Assembly: GCA_021847435.1 (NCBI GenBank)
Contig: JAJZRC010000004.1
Span: forward strand, 1-40,217
Direction: 5' to 3'
Length of the DNA stretch: 40,217 bases
From: a bacterium
GTDB taxonomy: Bacteria > Patescibacteriota > Doudnabacteria > UBA920
Shown here: piece by piece, positions 14,893 to 23,697 of the stretch
How positions within the stretch are numbered: position 1 is the first letter of the stretch
How the letters are laid out: every line of letters begins with the position of its first letter
Position numbers and translations under genes: made by a program
Notes under the pieces: model-generated
Databases searched by the model: none
Told to the model about the DNA's origin: nothing
What the model saw: only the letters and a program-made list of their open reading frames with translations

Positions 14893-15693
14893 ATGAGCAA
14901 AAAATTAGCAGCGTCATTAATATCGCTGGTTATGGTGGTTTTAGCGGCACCGTCTTTGGCCGCAACCTCAAGCCAAACTTCCTTAACCGAGCGGCAGAAA
15001 CAGGAGATGGAGCAAAAACGGGAGGCTTTGAAGCAGAAGGCGGAAGCATTAAAGGCGCAGAAAGAACAGTACCGAGAAGCGTATAAGCAGTGCTTGGAAC
15101 AAAATACGAAGGCGCGCGAAGCCTATCGGGAAAGCTTGAAAGAAAATTATCAGGCTTATACTGAAACCGCAAAGCAGGCGCGCGAAGCCTATCGGGAAGG
15201 AGGTAAACAAAATCAGGAGACGTATCTAAAAGAGATTAAGGCTGCCAAGGAGGCGCGCAATGCCGCGGTTAAGGCTGCCCAAGAGAAATACAAGACCGAT
15301 ACCGCAGCCGCCAAAACCGCCCGTGACGGCGCGCTGCAAACAATAAAGGCCAGCATTGCTTCCACAACTCCGGCTACCACGACCTTAGCCCAGATCAGGG
15401 CCGTAAAAGATACATACAATACAGCGGTGAAAAAGTCCCAAAGCGACAGGCGGGCTGCTATAAAAAAAGCCAATGACGACTATAAAGCTGCGGTTAAGGC
15501 GGCTATAGAAAAGCGCAAGAGCGCCAACCAGACAGCGCTTGATACCCGCAATACCGCGCTGAAAAATTCCGCCGACGCGAGGAAGGCGGCTAATCAGACC
15601 GCATTGGCGGCGCGCGGCGGAAAAATCCAAAAATGCGCCCTTAAGCCAGCGGCTGCCGCAACGGGAACAGCAACGAATTCAGCGGGGCAATAA
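14893..15693 (+). CDS. Secreted Lys/Ala-rich coiled-coil protein
   Basis: A 266-residue protein with a clear signal peptide (MSKKLAASLISLVMVVLAAPSLAA, likely cut after LAA). The rest is almost entirely charged helix with heptad-like Ala/Lys/Glu/Arg/Tyr repeats. A duplicated unit, AREAYRE, appears around residues 73-79 and 96-102, and its DNA (GCGCGCGAAGCCTATCGGGA) is repeated exactly near 15113 and 15179. A Thr/Pro-rich hinge TTPATTT breaks the helix at about residue 157. No family or enzyme motif is visible. The strong ribosome site and own promoter suggest high expression. A cell-surface or polyanion-binding role is a guess. Confidence 0.75.
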   Translation: MSKKLAASLISLVMVVLAAPSLAATSSQTSLTERQKQEMEQKREALKQKAEALKAQKEQYREAYKQCLEQNTKAREAYRESLKENYQAYTETAKQAREAYREGGKQNQETYLKEIKAAKEARNAAVKAAQEKYKTDTAAAKTARDGALQTIKASIASTTPATTTLAQIRAVKDTYNTAVKKSQSDRRAAIKKANDDYKAAVKAAIEKRKSANQTALDTRNTALKNSADARKAANQTALAARGGKIQKCALKPAAAATGTATNSAGQ

Positions 15694-15702
15694 AGTTTTT
15701 AT

Positions 15703-15866
15703 TAGGACTTATGCTCTTGCCGCTCTAGACCCGGCGGAGCCGGGTCCGCAAGCGGCTTTGGCCAATTTCTTCGTTATTTTCCTGCGGTTTTTATCGGCGT
15801 AACCCGGCTACGCCTCCAAAAATCCTCGGAAAATGCCTCAAATTTGGCTCAAAAGCGTAAGTCCTA
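15703..15866 (+). mobile_element. R1 MITE-like element, copy 3 (164 bp)
   Basis: Ends TAGGACTTATGC and GCGTAAGTCCTA, flanked by TTTAT (15698-15702 and 15867-15871). This short subtype lacks the 20-bp palindrome. Its apical hairpin is ACCCGGC-GGA-GCCGGGT. It lies between the secreted coiled-coil gene and the terminator at 15875. Confidence 0.92.
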
Positions 15867-15874
15867 TTTATGTT

Positions 15875-15910
15875 AAAAAGGCCATACCGGATTGCCGGCG
15901 CGGCCTTTTA
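15875..15910 (+). terminator. Terminator, probably of the secreted coiled-coil gene
   Basis: AAAAGGCC (15876-15883) pairs with GGCCTTTT (15902-15909). It is now 182 bases from the stop codon because R1 copy 3 lies between them. Confidence 0.6.
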
Positions 15911-15941
15911 ATTGTGCAATTACATATTAAATTACGTAATT

Positions 15942-15981
15942 AAAAAAACCCCGCCCTGAGCTTGTCGAAGGGCGGGGTTTT
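15942..15981 (-). terminator. Terminator of typA
   Basis: AAAACCCCGCCCT (15945-15957) pairs perfectly with AGGGCGGGGTTTT (15969-15981). The T run continues on the minus strand, so it fits the end of typA nine bases away. Confidence 0.88.
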
Positions 15982-15989
15982 GGGAGCAA

Positions 15990-17822
15990 TTATCTTTTTG
16001 CGCGTTTTCTTTCCACCGCGGATAAGATTTTTTTCCTGATGCGGATTGATTTTGGAGTGACTTCAACCAGCTCATCGCCGCCTATGTACTCCAGGGCAAA
16101 ATCCAATTCTACCGGTTTGGGCGGGGTCAGGATGATGGCATCGTCAGAACCCGAGGAGCGCATGTTGGTGAGTTTTTTGGTCTTGCAAACATTCAGTTCC
16201 AAATCAGTATCCAAGGCATTCTGTCCCACCACCATGCCTTCGTAGACTTCCACGGCCGGGCCGATGAAGAGCGTTCCTCTTTCCTGGGCATTATTCAGCC
16301 CGTAAGCGTTGGAAATCCCTGCTTCAGAGGCGATTAGGCTGCCATGATCATTGGCGTGCGCGTCAATTTCGTGCATCGGTTTGTAGGAGTCAAACAGGTT
16401 GTTCAGCACAGCGGTTCCGCGCGCGCGGGTCATGAGCAAATTTTTCAACCCAATCAGTCCGCGGGTAGGGATAAGGTATTCGGCATGCATTTCTCCCTGG
16501 GCGGACGTTTCCATGGTTTGGAGTTCGCCGCCGCGCTTGCCCAATTCCTCAATCATTACCCCTTGGTATTCGGAAGGGATGTCAATGGTGGCGATTTCAT
16601 AGGGCTCAAGTTTTTGGCCGTTTTCTTCATGATAAATTACTTCCGGCTGGCTGACTTGAAGTTCAAAGCCTTCGCGCCTCATTGTTTCTACCAGCACTGC
16701 CAAATGCAGTTCCCCGCGTCCTGAAACCAAAAAGCTGTCCGAGCCCTGTTCCAGCCCTTCGACTTGCAGCGCGACATTGGTTTCCAGCTCTTTTATCAGC
16801 CGTTCGCGCAACTGGCGCGAGGTGACGAATTTGCCTTCCTTTCCGGCAAATGGGGAAGTGTTTACCCCAAAGGTCATTTTGATGGTGGGCGGTTCAATAT
16901 CAACCGGAGGCAGCACTACGGGGTTTTGCGGGTCGGTGAGAGTGTCGCCAATATGGATTTCATCAAAGCCGGCCGCGGCCACGATGTCTCCGGCTTCAGC
17001 TTCTTCCACGTCAACCTGTTTTAATCCCTCGTACATCATCAGCGCGGTGATTTTGGAGGTTTTTTTTTGGCCGTCGGTTTTAACCAAAAGCGCGTTCTGC
17101 GCTTTGCTGATTTTTCCCGAGACTATTTTGCCTACGCCCATTCTGCCTTTGTAGTTGTCGTAAGCCAGAGCCAAAACCTGCATAGCGAAGGGCTTGTCGG
17201 ATTCCACCGCGGGCGAAGGAATATGTTCAATGACAGATTCAAAAAGGGGCGAGACATCGGGAGATTTATGATTCAGAATGGAAGACTTAAGGTTTTCCAA
17301 ATCGGTGTCGGCCAAACCTAAAACCCCGCTGGCGTAAATAATGGGGAAGTCCAGCTGCTGGTCTGTGGCATGCAGTTTTACGAACAAATCAAAAGTTTTA
17401 TTAATCGCGTGTTCCGGGTCAGCGCCTTCTTTGTCTACCTTGTTGATGACGACAATGGCTTTGTGGCCCAGTTCCAAAGCTTTTTTCAGCACGAATTTCG
17501 TCTGGGGCATGGGCCCTTCCTTGGCATCTACCAGCAATAAAACCCCATCGGCCATTTTTAAAGTGCGCTCAACTTCGCCGCCGAAATCCGCGTGCCCCGG
17601 AGTGTCCACAATATTAATTTTTGTTCCATTGTAAACCAGCGAAGCGTTTTTAGCCTTGATGGTAATGCCGCGTTCCCGTTCCAGATCCATGCTGTCCATG
17701 ATTAAATTTGCCCCTTCGTCCTTTACGGAATGGGTTTGTTTGAGCATGGCGTCTACTAAAGTGGTTTTGCCGTGGTCAACGTGGGCGATTATGGCGATGT
17801 TTCGGATATTTTCTCTCTGCAT
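15990..17822 (-). CDS. typA: Translational GTPase TypA/BipA
   Basis: A 610-residue ribosome-associated GTPase of the EF-G superfamily, of normal family length. G1 is AHVDHGKTT (residues 13-21), the switch I region has MDLERERGITIKAKN, G3 is DTPGHADFGGEVER and G4 is NKVDKEGADP. Domain II, the EF-G domain III/V-like parts (SGRGELHLAVLVETMRREGF; PTRGLIGLKNLLMTRARG) and the BipA-specific C-terminal domain follow. It aids ribosome assembly and stress or cold adaptation in characterised bacteria. The leader carries R1 copy 4, ten bases before the ATG. Confidence 0.96.
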   Translation of the reverse strand: MQRENIRNIAIIAHVDHGKTTLVDAMLKQTHSVKDEGANLIMDSMDLERERGITIKAKNASLVYNGTKINIVDTPGHADFGGEVERTLKMADGVLLLVDAKEGPMPQTKFVLKKALELGHKAIVVINKVDKEGADPEHAINKTFDLFVKLHATDQQLDFPIIYASGVLGLADTDLENLKSSILNHKSPDVSPLFESVIEHIPSPAVESDKPFAMQVLALAYDNYKGRMGVGKIVSGKISKAQNALLVKTDGQKKTSKITALMMYEGLKQVDVEEAEAGDIVAAAGFDEIHIGDTLTDPQNPVVLPPVDIEPPTIKMTFGVNTSPFAGKEGKFVTSRQLRERLIKELETNVALQVEGLEQGSDSFLVSGRGELHLAVLVETMRREGFELQVSQPEVIYHEENGQKLEPYEIATIDIPSEYQGVMIEELGKRGGELQTMETSAQGEMHAEYLIPTRGLIGLKNLLMTRARGTAVLNNLFDSYKPMHEIDAHANDHGSLIASEAGISNAYGLNNAQERGTLFIGPAVEVYEGMVVGQNALDTDLELNVCKTKKLTNMRSSGSDDAIILTPPKPVELDFALEYIGGDELVEVTPKSIRIRKKILSAVERKRAKR

Positions 17823-17832
17823 ATCATTTTTT

Positions 17833-17927
17833 TAGGACTTACGCACTGAGCCAAGTTCGAGGCATTTTCCGAGGATTTTTGGAGGCGTAGCTCTGCCCGC
17901 CCAAAAAGCGGCGGTGCGTAAGTCCTA
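17833..17927 (-). mobile_element. R1 MITE-like element, copy 4, internally deleted (95 bp), in the typA leader
   Basis: Ends TAGGACTTACGC and GCGTAAGTCCTA, flanked by TTTTT on both sides (17828-17832, 17928-17932). It is in reverse orientation relative to copy 1. The middle is missing: the sequence jumps from the hairpin loop straight to CTACGCCTCC. It lies between the typA promoter and its start codon, so it is transcribed as part of the typA 5' leader. Confidence 0.88.
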
Positions 17928-17971
17928 TTTTTAATAAAAAATGCCCGAAGCTATTTGGGCGCAACAGCATA

Positions 17972-18000
17972 ATCTTACAGGAAATTACGATTTTTGTCAA
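17972..18000 (-). promoter_or_regulatory. Promoter of typA
   Basis: On the minus strand a perfect TTGACA (18000-17995), a 17-bp spacer and TAAGAT (17977-17972). The leader would be about 140 bases, containing R1 copy 4. It overlaps the divergent promoter of the next gene. Confidence 0.6.
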
Positions 18001-18014
18001 TTTTCTGGTATAAT
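17985..18014 (+). promoter_or_regulatory. Promoter of the AI-2E transporter gene
   Basis: Extended -10 TGG-TATAAT (TATAAT at 18009-18014), with a weak -35 TTACGA (17985-17990) 18 bases upstream. It is divergent from, and overlaps, the typA promoter. Confidence 0.55.
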
Positions 18015-18051
18015 GAAACAAAGGATTATTTTAAATCAAATATAGAAAAAT

Positions 18052-19080
18052 ATGACAAATCAAAGAATGCAGGTGGTAGGTTTCTTCGTTCTCTTTGCCA
18101 CGGTTCTGGCTGTCGTCTTAATCATGGTGCTGCCGTTTTTCAAGCTTTTGGCCCTGGCCGCAATTTTAGCCATAATGTTCTCTCCGATCCATCTCAGGGT
18201 ATTGCAACGTTTGGGCTCCAAATCGTTAAGTGCTTTAATTACGGTCCTGTTAATGTTCGCCATTTTGCTCGTTCCTTTATGGCTGTTCGGACAAGTGCTC
18301 TTCAGCGAATTGGTCAGCTTATACGGCAAATTCCGGCAAAACCAGGCGATTTTTGACCAGACCGCTTTAATTAGCAGCTTGCCTGCCGGCCTTCAGGGCT
18401 TGGTGCAGCAATTCAGCCAGGATTTAGCCTCGCGCCTGTCCGGTTTAACCGGCCAGCTGATCCAGAATGCCACAAGCTTGGTAGTGAACGTGTCCGGATT
18501 TTTACTGGCTTTCTTTTTTGTATTTTTCGTTTTTTATTATCTGCTTCGGGATGGGGACAGGATCAAGGCGTATTTTAATTCAGTGTTTCCTTTATCTCAG
18601 GCGCATGAAAGCTTGATTGTCAGCAAGCTGGAGAAGGCGGTTTCCGGGGTGATTAAAGGCTCGTTTTTGGTGGCTTTGTGCCAAGGCGGGGTGGGGCTTA
18701 TAGGCTACATCATTTTTGGCATGCCCCAGCCTGTGCTGTGGGCGGCGTTTACCGTGCTGGCGGCACTGGTTCCAAATGTGGGAACATCCGTGGCTTTGGT
18801 GCCGGCTATTTTGTACCTGTTTTTATCCGGCCATACGGGAGCGGCGGCGGGCCTGGCCATATGGGGGGCTTTTGCCGTGGGCACAATAGATAATTTTGTC
18901 AGTCCCAAGCTGATCGGGCGGAATGCCCAGCTGCATCCCGTGCTGGTATTTTTAGGCGTGATCGGCGGCTTGCAGCTGTTCGGGCTGCTGGGTTTTTTAT
19001 TGGGCCCCGTGATTATGGCAGTATTTATGGAGCTGTTGGATATTTACCGCAGCGATTTAAAAATGTATCTGGAGAAATAA
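18052..19080 (+). CDS. AI-2E family transporter
   Basis: A 342-residue protein of the AI-2E transporter family (PF01594), with about eight membrane helices. Typical blocks are the N-terminal pair (VVLIMVLPFFKLLALAAILA), the long middle region FLLAFFFVFFVFYYLLRDGD and the C-terminal PKLIGRNAQLHPVLVFLGVI with GGLQLFGLLGFLLGPV. Family members are linked to signal export or Na+/H+ antiport, and the substrate cannot be told from sequence. The ATG lies about 30 bases after the expected transcription start. Confidence 0.9.
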   Translation: MTNQRMQVVGFFVLFATVLAVVLIMVLPFFKLLALAAILAIMFSPIHLRVLQRLGSKSLSALITVLLMFAILLVPLWLFGQVLFSELVSLYGKFRQNQAIFDQTALISSLPAGLQGLVQQFSQDLASRLSGLTGQLIQNATSLVVNVSGFLLAFFFVFFVFYYLLRDGDRIKAYFNSVFPLSQAHESLIVSKLEKAVSGVIKGSFLVALCQGGVGLIGYIIFGMPQPVLWAAFTVLAALVPNVGTSVALVPAILYLFLSGHTGAAAGLAIWGAFAVGTIDNFVSPKLIGRNAQLHPVLVFLGVIGGLQLFGLLGFLLGPVIMAVFMELLDIYRSDLKMYLEK

Positions 19081-19139
19081 AATTTTTTTGGTTTGATAAA
19101 AAACATTTTTAGTTTTGAAGCTCGTTTGAGGATTAAACA

Positions 19140-21803
19140 ATGCATTGGTACCAATACACCAAAATTCAACTTGAGTCCGAGTTGAAAACAAATTTGCAAA
19201 CCGGACTGAAAAAGCCGGAAGTTCAAAAACGGCTGCTGGAACACGGTCCGAATTTGCTGCCGGAAGTGCCGCGCCCGGGGTGGCTTAAGATTTTTTTCCG
19301 GCAGTTCCAAAGCCCATTGATATATATTTTGCTTCTCTGCGCGGGGATTGTTTTTTATTTGGGTGAAACGGTTGACGCGATCATAATTTTCGCGGTGCTC
19401 CTTATTAACGCGCTGATCGGGGCGGTACAGGAAGGGCGGGCGGGCAATATGCTGGCCAGTTTGAAAAAGCTGTCATCGGCAGAAGCGGCGGTTTTGCGGG
19501 GCGGCGAGGAAGTTATTGTTTCTGAAGCCGAGGTGGTGCCGGGGGATGTGCTGGTGCTGAAAGAAGGGCAAAAAGTTGTCGCTGACGCAAGAATTATCGC
19601 CATGCATAATTTGAGCGTTGATGAGTCCATGCTGACCGGGGAATCCGCTGCCGTCCATAAAAAAGAAGGCGTTTTGGCGGAAGAGGGTTTGCCGGCCTCG
19701 GGACAGCACAATGTGGTTTTTAAGGGAACCGCCATTCTGTCCGGCGACGGCCAGGCCGTGGTGGTTGCAACCGGCGCCGATACAGAAATGGGCAAAATCA
19801 GCCGTTCGCTTTTGCTCCCCGAAGCGGAAATGCCCCTGCAGAAGAATATCAAAAGGCTGTCCCGGCTTATCATTTACGCGGTTGGCGTGATTTCCGTCCT
19901 GCTGTTTGGTTTGGGGACGCTGGCAGGACAGGAGCCGGGAGAAATGTTCGCATTGGTCGTTTCGCTCGGGGTGTCGATTATCCCCGAGGGCCTGCCATTG
20001 GTGCTGACCTTGATTCTGGCGCATGGCGTGTGGCGGATGAGCAGGAAGAACGCTTTGGTAAAAAAAATGCAGGCAGTGGAAGCTTTGGGCCAGGCCAATG
20101 TGATCGCGGTTGATAAAACAGGCACCATCACCGAAAACCAAATGGTAGTAAAGCGGCTGTACGCGGGCAAGCGAATCTACAGCGTAAGCGGCAACGGCTA
20201 TGAGCCTAAGGGCGGGGTATTTTTTGGGGAGGCGCCGCAGAATGGTTTGGCCGACGTACAGCAGAGCGCTTTGATAGCCGCGATATGCAATAAGGCCAGC
20301 GTGCAATTTTTTCAGGAAAGCGGGACATATAAGGTATCCGGAGATCCCACCGAGGCAGCCATGCTGGTATTTGGTGAGAAATTGGGCATCGCAAGGGAAA
20401 CGCTGCTTAAATCTTATACCGAAACCGCGGAAATTCCGTTTGAATATAAAAATAAATTCCGGGCGGTATTTTATGAACATGAAGACAAAATCTTCTGCGC
20501 CGTTGCAGGCGCCCCCGAAGTGGTTCTTAAACATTCATCGTTTTTTTTGGACAATGGCCTGCATAGGGAAAAGACCGAACAGCAGCAAAAACTGTTTGAA
20601 GAGGCGGTGGAGGAATTTTCCCAAAAAGGCCTGAGAGTGGTGGCTTTCGGTTTTAAAATTTTAGGCAAAAGCCACCCGCTGGATAATATTGATAATCTGG
20701 TGTTCGGCGGCTTGTGGGGGATAGAAGATGCGGTGCGCCCGGAAGCGGCCAAAAGCGTGAAAGCCGCCCAAGCGGCCGGGGTGAGAGTTGTTATGATCAC
20801 CGGCGATTTAAAGGCTACGGCTAAGGCTATTGCTAAAGAGGCCGGCATTTTTCAGGAAGGCGACGAGGTGTTAACCGGAGCAGAGTTAAGCGGGCTGTCC
20901 CAGCCGCAATTGTTGAAAGTCCTGCCTAAGGTTTCGGTTTTTGCCCGTTTTGCCCCGGAAAACAAAATGGCAATTATAAGCGCCTACAAGTCTTTGGGTT
21001 ACACGGTGGCTATGACCGGCGACGGGGTGAACGACGCGCCGTCTTTGGTTACAGCCGATCTCGGCGTGGCCATGGGGCGCGTTGGCACGGAAGTGGCCAA
21101 AGAAGCCGCGGATATTATCCTTTTGGACGATAATTTGGGCAGTATAGTTACGGCTATTAAAGAGGGCAGGGTTATGTACTCCAACATAAAAAAAGCCCTG
21201 CAGTTTTTGTTTTCCACCTCCCTGGGCGAACTTTTAACCGTAGTTTTTAGCCTTTTTTTGTCTTTACCGGTACCTGTGAGCGCAGTGCAGATTTTATGGC
21301 TCAATTTGATTACGGATCCGCTGTCCGGAGCCGCCTTGGCTCTTGAGAAAGAGGACGGCGATGTTTTTAAAAAAAACCAGGGCCGGTTTGCCAAATTCTT
21401 TGTGGACGCTGAAATGTTGGCGCACATGGCATTGATCGGCATGACTATGGCGGCGGGAGGGATTGCGATTTTTAAAATTTACGGTCCCTTAGGTTTTGTT
21501 AAAGCGCAGACCATGGCCTTGACGCTGCTTGCGGTTTTCCAGTGGTATAATTCCCTCAATTGCCGCTTTACCCACAAAAGCATCCTCAACCGCCGTATCT
21601 TCGGGAATAAGTATGTGTGGATGTCGCTGGGTCTGAATTTGGCTTTGCAGGTCTTGGCCGTTCATTCTGTTTGGTTTAACCGCGTGTTAAAGACCCAGCC
21701 TTTGGCTTTGGGCGAGTGGGTACTGGTGCTGGTTCTTGGTTTGTCCGTAATCGCAGTCGATGAAATACGAAAATTGTTTATTAGGCTGAGTCGGAAGTCC
21801 TAA
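19140..21803 (+). CDS. P2-type cation-transporting ATPase (Ca2+-ATPase-like)
   Basis: An 887-residue P-type ATPase. It has an N-terminal Cation_ATPase_N segment, the TGES actuator motif, PEGLP in helix M4 (residues 282-286), the phosphorylation site DKTGT (325-329), the hinge TGDGVNDAP and four C-terminal helices. PEGLP plus NLITD in M6 (the N, T and D calcium ligands of SERCA) point to a P2A-like pump. However, the M5 segment reads STSLGE where SERCA has SSNVGE, so one site-I Asn is Ser. Calcium is therefore likely but not certain. A GAGGA stretch about eight bases before the ATG could serve as ribosome site. Confidence 0.88.
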   Translation: MHWYQYTKIQLESELKTNLQTGLKKPEVQKRLLEHGPNLLPEVPRPGWLKIFFRQFQSPLIYILLLCAGIVFYLGETVDAIIIFAVLLINALIGAVQEGRAGNMLASLKKLSSAEAAVLRGGEEVIVSEAEVVPGDVLVLKEGQKVVADARIIAMHNLSVDESMLTGESAAVHKKEGVLAEEGLPASGQHNVVFKGTAILSGDGQAVVVATGADTEMGKISRSLLLPEAEMPLQKNIKRLSRLIIYAVGVISVLLFGLGTLAGQEPGEMFALVVSLGVSIIPEGLPLVLTLILAHGVWRMSRKNALVKKMQAVEALGQANVIAVDKTGTITENQMVVKRLYAGKRIYSVSGNGYEPKGGVFFGEAPQNGLADVQQSALIAAICNKASVQFFQESGTYKVSGDPTEAAMLVFGEKLGIARETLLKSYTETAEIPFEYKNKFRAVFYEHEDKIFCAVAGAPEVVLKHSSFFLDNGLHREKTEQQQKLFEEAVEEFSQKGLRVVAFGFKILGKSHPLDNIDNLVFGGLWGIEDAVRPEAAKSVKAAQAAGVRVVMITGDLKATAKAIAKEAGIFQEGDEVLTGAELSGLSQPQLLKVLPKVSVFARFAPENKMAIISAYKSLGYTVAMTGDGVNDAPSLVTADLGVAMGRVGTEVAKEAADIILLDDNLGSIVTAIKEGRVMYSNIKKALQFLFSTSLGELLTVVFSLFLSLPVPVSAVQILWLNLITDPLSGAALALEKEDGDVFKKNQGRFAKFFVDAEMLAHMALIGMTMAAGGIAIFKIYGPLGFVKAQTMALTLLAVFQWYNSLNCRFTHKSILNRRIFGNKYVWMSLGLNLALQVLAVHSVWFNRVLKTQPLALGEWVLVLVLGLSVIAVDEIRKLFIRLSRKS

Positions 21804-21815
21804 TTGTTCTCGTAT

Positions 21816-21856
21816 AAGCCGGAAAGTCTTAATTTTGGCTCTTTTCCGGGCTTTTT
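21816..21856 (+). terminator. Terminator of the P2-type ATPase gene
   Basis: AAGCCGGAAA (21816-21825) pairs with TTTCCGGGCTT (21843-21853, one bulged G), followed by TTT. It overlaps the zwf promoter spacer. Confidence 0.65.
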
Positions 21857-21862
21857 GATAAT
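21835..21862 (+). promoter_or_regulatory. Promoter of zwf (near-leaderless)
   Basis: TTGGCT (21835-21840), 16 bases, then GATAAT (21857-21862). The ATG at 21871 is eight bases past the -10, so the message would have little or no leader. Confidence 0.5.
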
Positions 21863-21870
21863 ATATATCT

Positions 21871-23352
21871 ATGATTAAAAATCAAAGGAAAGATATCCAT
21901 CACCCCGCTCATATACGGAACTTGCCCCCGACAATACTTACAATCTTTGGGGCTACCGGCGATTTGGCGGCCGATTATTTATTGCCCGCGCTGCTGCATA
22001 TGGAAGAGCACCGGTTGCTTCCGGCAGATTTTAAGCTTGCGTGCGTGGGCAGGCGGGATCTTAATGCCAAAAGCTACTTTGATTTTGTAGTAAAGAAATC
22101 TTCCGTATTAAAAAAAATTCCGCAAGCCGTAAAGAATAGATTTTTCAGCCGGTTGATTTATTACCGCGCTGATTTTGACAGCCCGGCTTCTTTTGCCGGC
22201 CTTTCCCGGCTGCTGTCGCTTCATGACCGCCCGGAATCAGACCGGTGTTACAACCGGCTGTACTACTTTGCTACCAGTCCGCAGTACTTTGCCGGCATCG
22301 CGCGGATGTTGAAGGCGGAAGGGCTGCTGACGGGGTGCGCCGAGCATAAGCGGCAGGTGCGGATTTTGGTGGAAAAACCTTTTGGTTTTAATTTGGCTTC
22401 GGCCCGGGCTTTGAACAGCTTATTGCTGAAAAATTTTTCGGAAGAGCAAATATACCGCATTGACCATTATCAGGGCAAGGAAACGGTTCAGAATTTGATG
22501 GTGGTGCGTTTTGCCAACAGTATTTTTGAGCCGCTTTGGAACAAAGACCATATTGACCATGTGGAGATCAGCGTATTGGAAACCGATACGGCCAAGCTCA
22601 GGGCAGTTTATTATGACCAGACCGGGGCGATCAGGGATTTTGTCCAAAACCATGTTTTGCAGGTTTTGTCGTTGCTTACTATGGATGAGCCATACGAGCT
22701 GACCGCGGAAAATATCCGCAACGAAAAAAACAAAATCCTTAAAGTCCTGCGCCCTTTTACCGCAGGCAGCTTGAAGACAGGTCTGATTAAAGGGCAGTAT
22801 GTTGGTTATGCCCGTGAAGCGGGCGGGGAAAGCCGGACCGAAACTTTTGTGGCCTTAAAAGCTTTTGTGGACACGCCGCGCTGGCAAGGAGTGCCGTTTT
22901 ATTTGCGCACAGGAAAGGCTTTGCACAAAAAAGTCGCCGAAGTTTCGGTACATTTTAAAGAGCCTGCCCGCTGCATTTTTAAAAATTGCGCTGCCAACAT
23001 TTTGACTTTTCGTTTGCAGCCCGACGAGTCGGTGCATTTGCAGCTGAATAACAAGATTCCGGGATTTGGCATTGAGCTGCACCAGGGAGACTACGAGTTC
23101 GGCTATAAGCGCGCGTTTGCCTCGGAAATTCCCGGCGCCTACGAACGGCTGCTTTTAGACTTCATTGAAGGCGACCAGCGCCTGTTTATCCGCAGCGATG
23201 AAATTGAGTCATCCTGGAAGTTTATTGATTCAATTATTGAAAATCCGGAATTTCAAAAAACTCCAGTGCATATTTACAAGCCTAAAACCACCGGGCCGGC
23301 CGAAGCGGAGGCCTTTATTAAAAAAGACCTGCGGGAGTGGTGGACGCGCTAG
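21871..23352 (+). CDS. zwf: Glucose-6-phosphate 1-dehydrogenase
   Basis: A 493-residue enzyme of normal length, oxidising glucose 6-phosphate to 6-phosphogluconolactone with NADP+ or NAD+ in the cytoplasm. The dinucleotide fingerprint is GATGDLA (27-33), the substrate-binding block is RIDHYQGKETVQN (from residue 196; the family usually has RIDHYLGKE) and FVQNHVLQVLSLLTMDEP follows. With gnd at 24679 it gives the two NADPH-producing steps of the oxidative pentose phosphate pathway. No 6-phosphogluconolactonase gene is seen between them; the lactone can also hydrolyse spontaneously. Confidence 0.95.
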   Translation: MIKNQRKDIHHPAHIRNLPPTILTIFGATGDLAADYLLPALLHMEEHRLLPADFKLACVGRRDLNAKSYFDFVVKKSSVLKKIPQAVKNRFFSRLIYYRADFDSPASFAGLSRLLSLHDRPESDRCYNRLYYFATSPQYFAGIARMLKAEGLLTGCAEHKRQVRILVEKPFGFNLASARALNSLLLKNFSEEQIYRIDHYQGKETVQNLMVVRFANSIFEPLWNKDHIDHVEISVLETDTAKLRAVYYDQTGAIRDFVQNHVLQVLSLLTMDEPYELTAENIRNEKNKILKVLRPFTAGSLKTGLIKGQYVGYAREAGGESRTETFVALKAFVDTPRWQGVPFYLRTGKALHKKVAEVSVHFKEPARCIFKNCAANILTFRLQPDESVHLQLNNKIPGFGIELHQGDYEFGYKRAFASEIPGAYERLLLDFIEGDQRLFIRSDEIESSWKFIDSIIENPEFQKTPVHIYKPKTTGPAEAEAFIKKDLREWWTR

Positions 23353-23424
23353 CGGACACCCTGAGCGAGCGAAGCGAGTCGAACGGGCGGACCAAGTAAA
23401 TTTAGGATTTAAGATGTTGGGCAT

Positions 23425-23697
23425 ATGAATTGGGAACAGGAAATATTGGAAATCCAAAAACGTAATCGCCGCGTGGAAGCGGACAAGGCCTGGGAGACCA
23501 GCTGGGCCAGGAGGATTGCCATCGCGCTTTTTACCTATGCGGTAGCGGCAATCTGGCTGGCATTGATTCGCGAACCGAACATTTTATTAAAAGCCGTGGT
23601 GCCTGTCGCGGGATATGTGCTTTCCACTTTGTCTTTGCGCACCATCCGGAATGTCTGGGTCAAATTTTATGAAAATCAATCAGGAGAAAAAAAATAA
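23425..23697 (+). CDS. Small two-helix membrane protein, conserved hypothetical
   Basis: A 90-residue protein with an N-terminal charged helix, WETSWARRIAIALFTYAVAA leading into the first membrane helix, and a second helix VVPVAGYVLSTLSLRTIRNV. I recall this W-E-T-S-x-x-R-R ... P-x-x-G-Y-x-L-S-T-L-S pattern from unnamed small proteins in many bacteria, without a known function. It follows zwf by 72 bases. The gap contains an imperfect GC-rich hairpin (CCCTGAGCGAGCG...GTCGAACGGG). It overlaps the next small gene by 29 bases. Confidence 0.7.
   Translation: MNWEQEILEIQKRNRRVEADKAWETSWARRIAIALFTYAVAAIWLALIREPNILLKAVVPVAGYVLSTLSLRTIRNVWVKFYENQSGEKK

Noticed and set aside
21781-21803. TTAGG ... 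CCTAA inverted repeat at the end of the P2-type ATPase gene as another R1 remnant
   Set aside because: Only the outermost five bases match the R1 ends, and the interior is ordinary coding sequence for the ATPase C-terminus.
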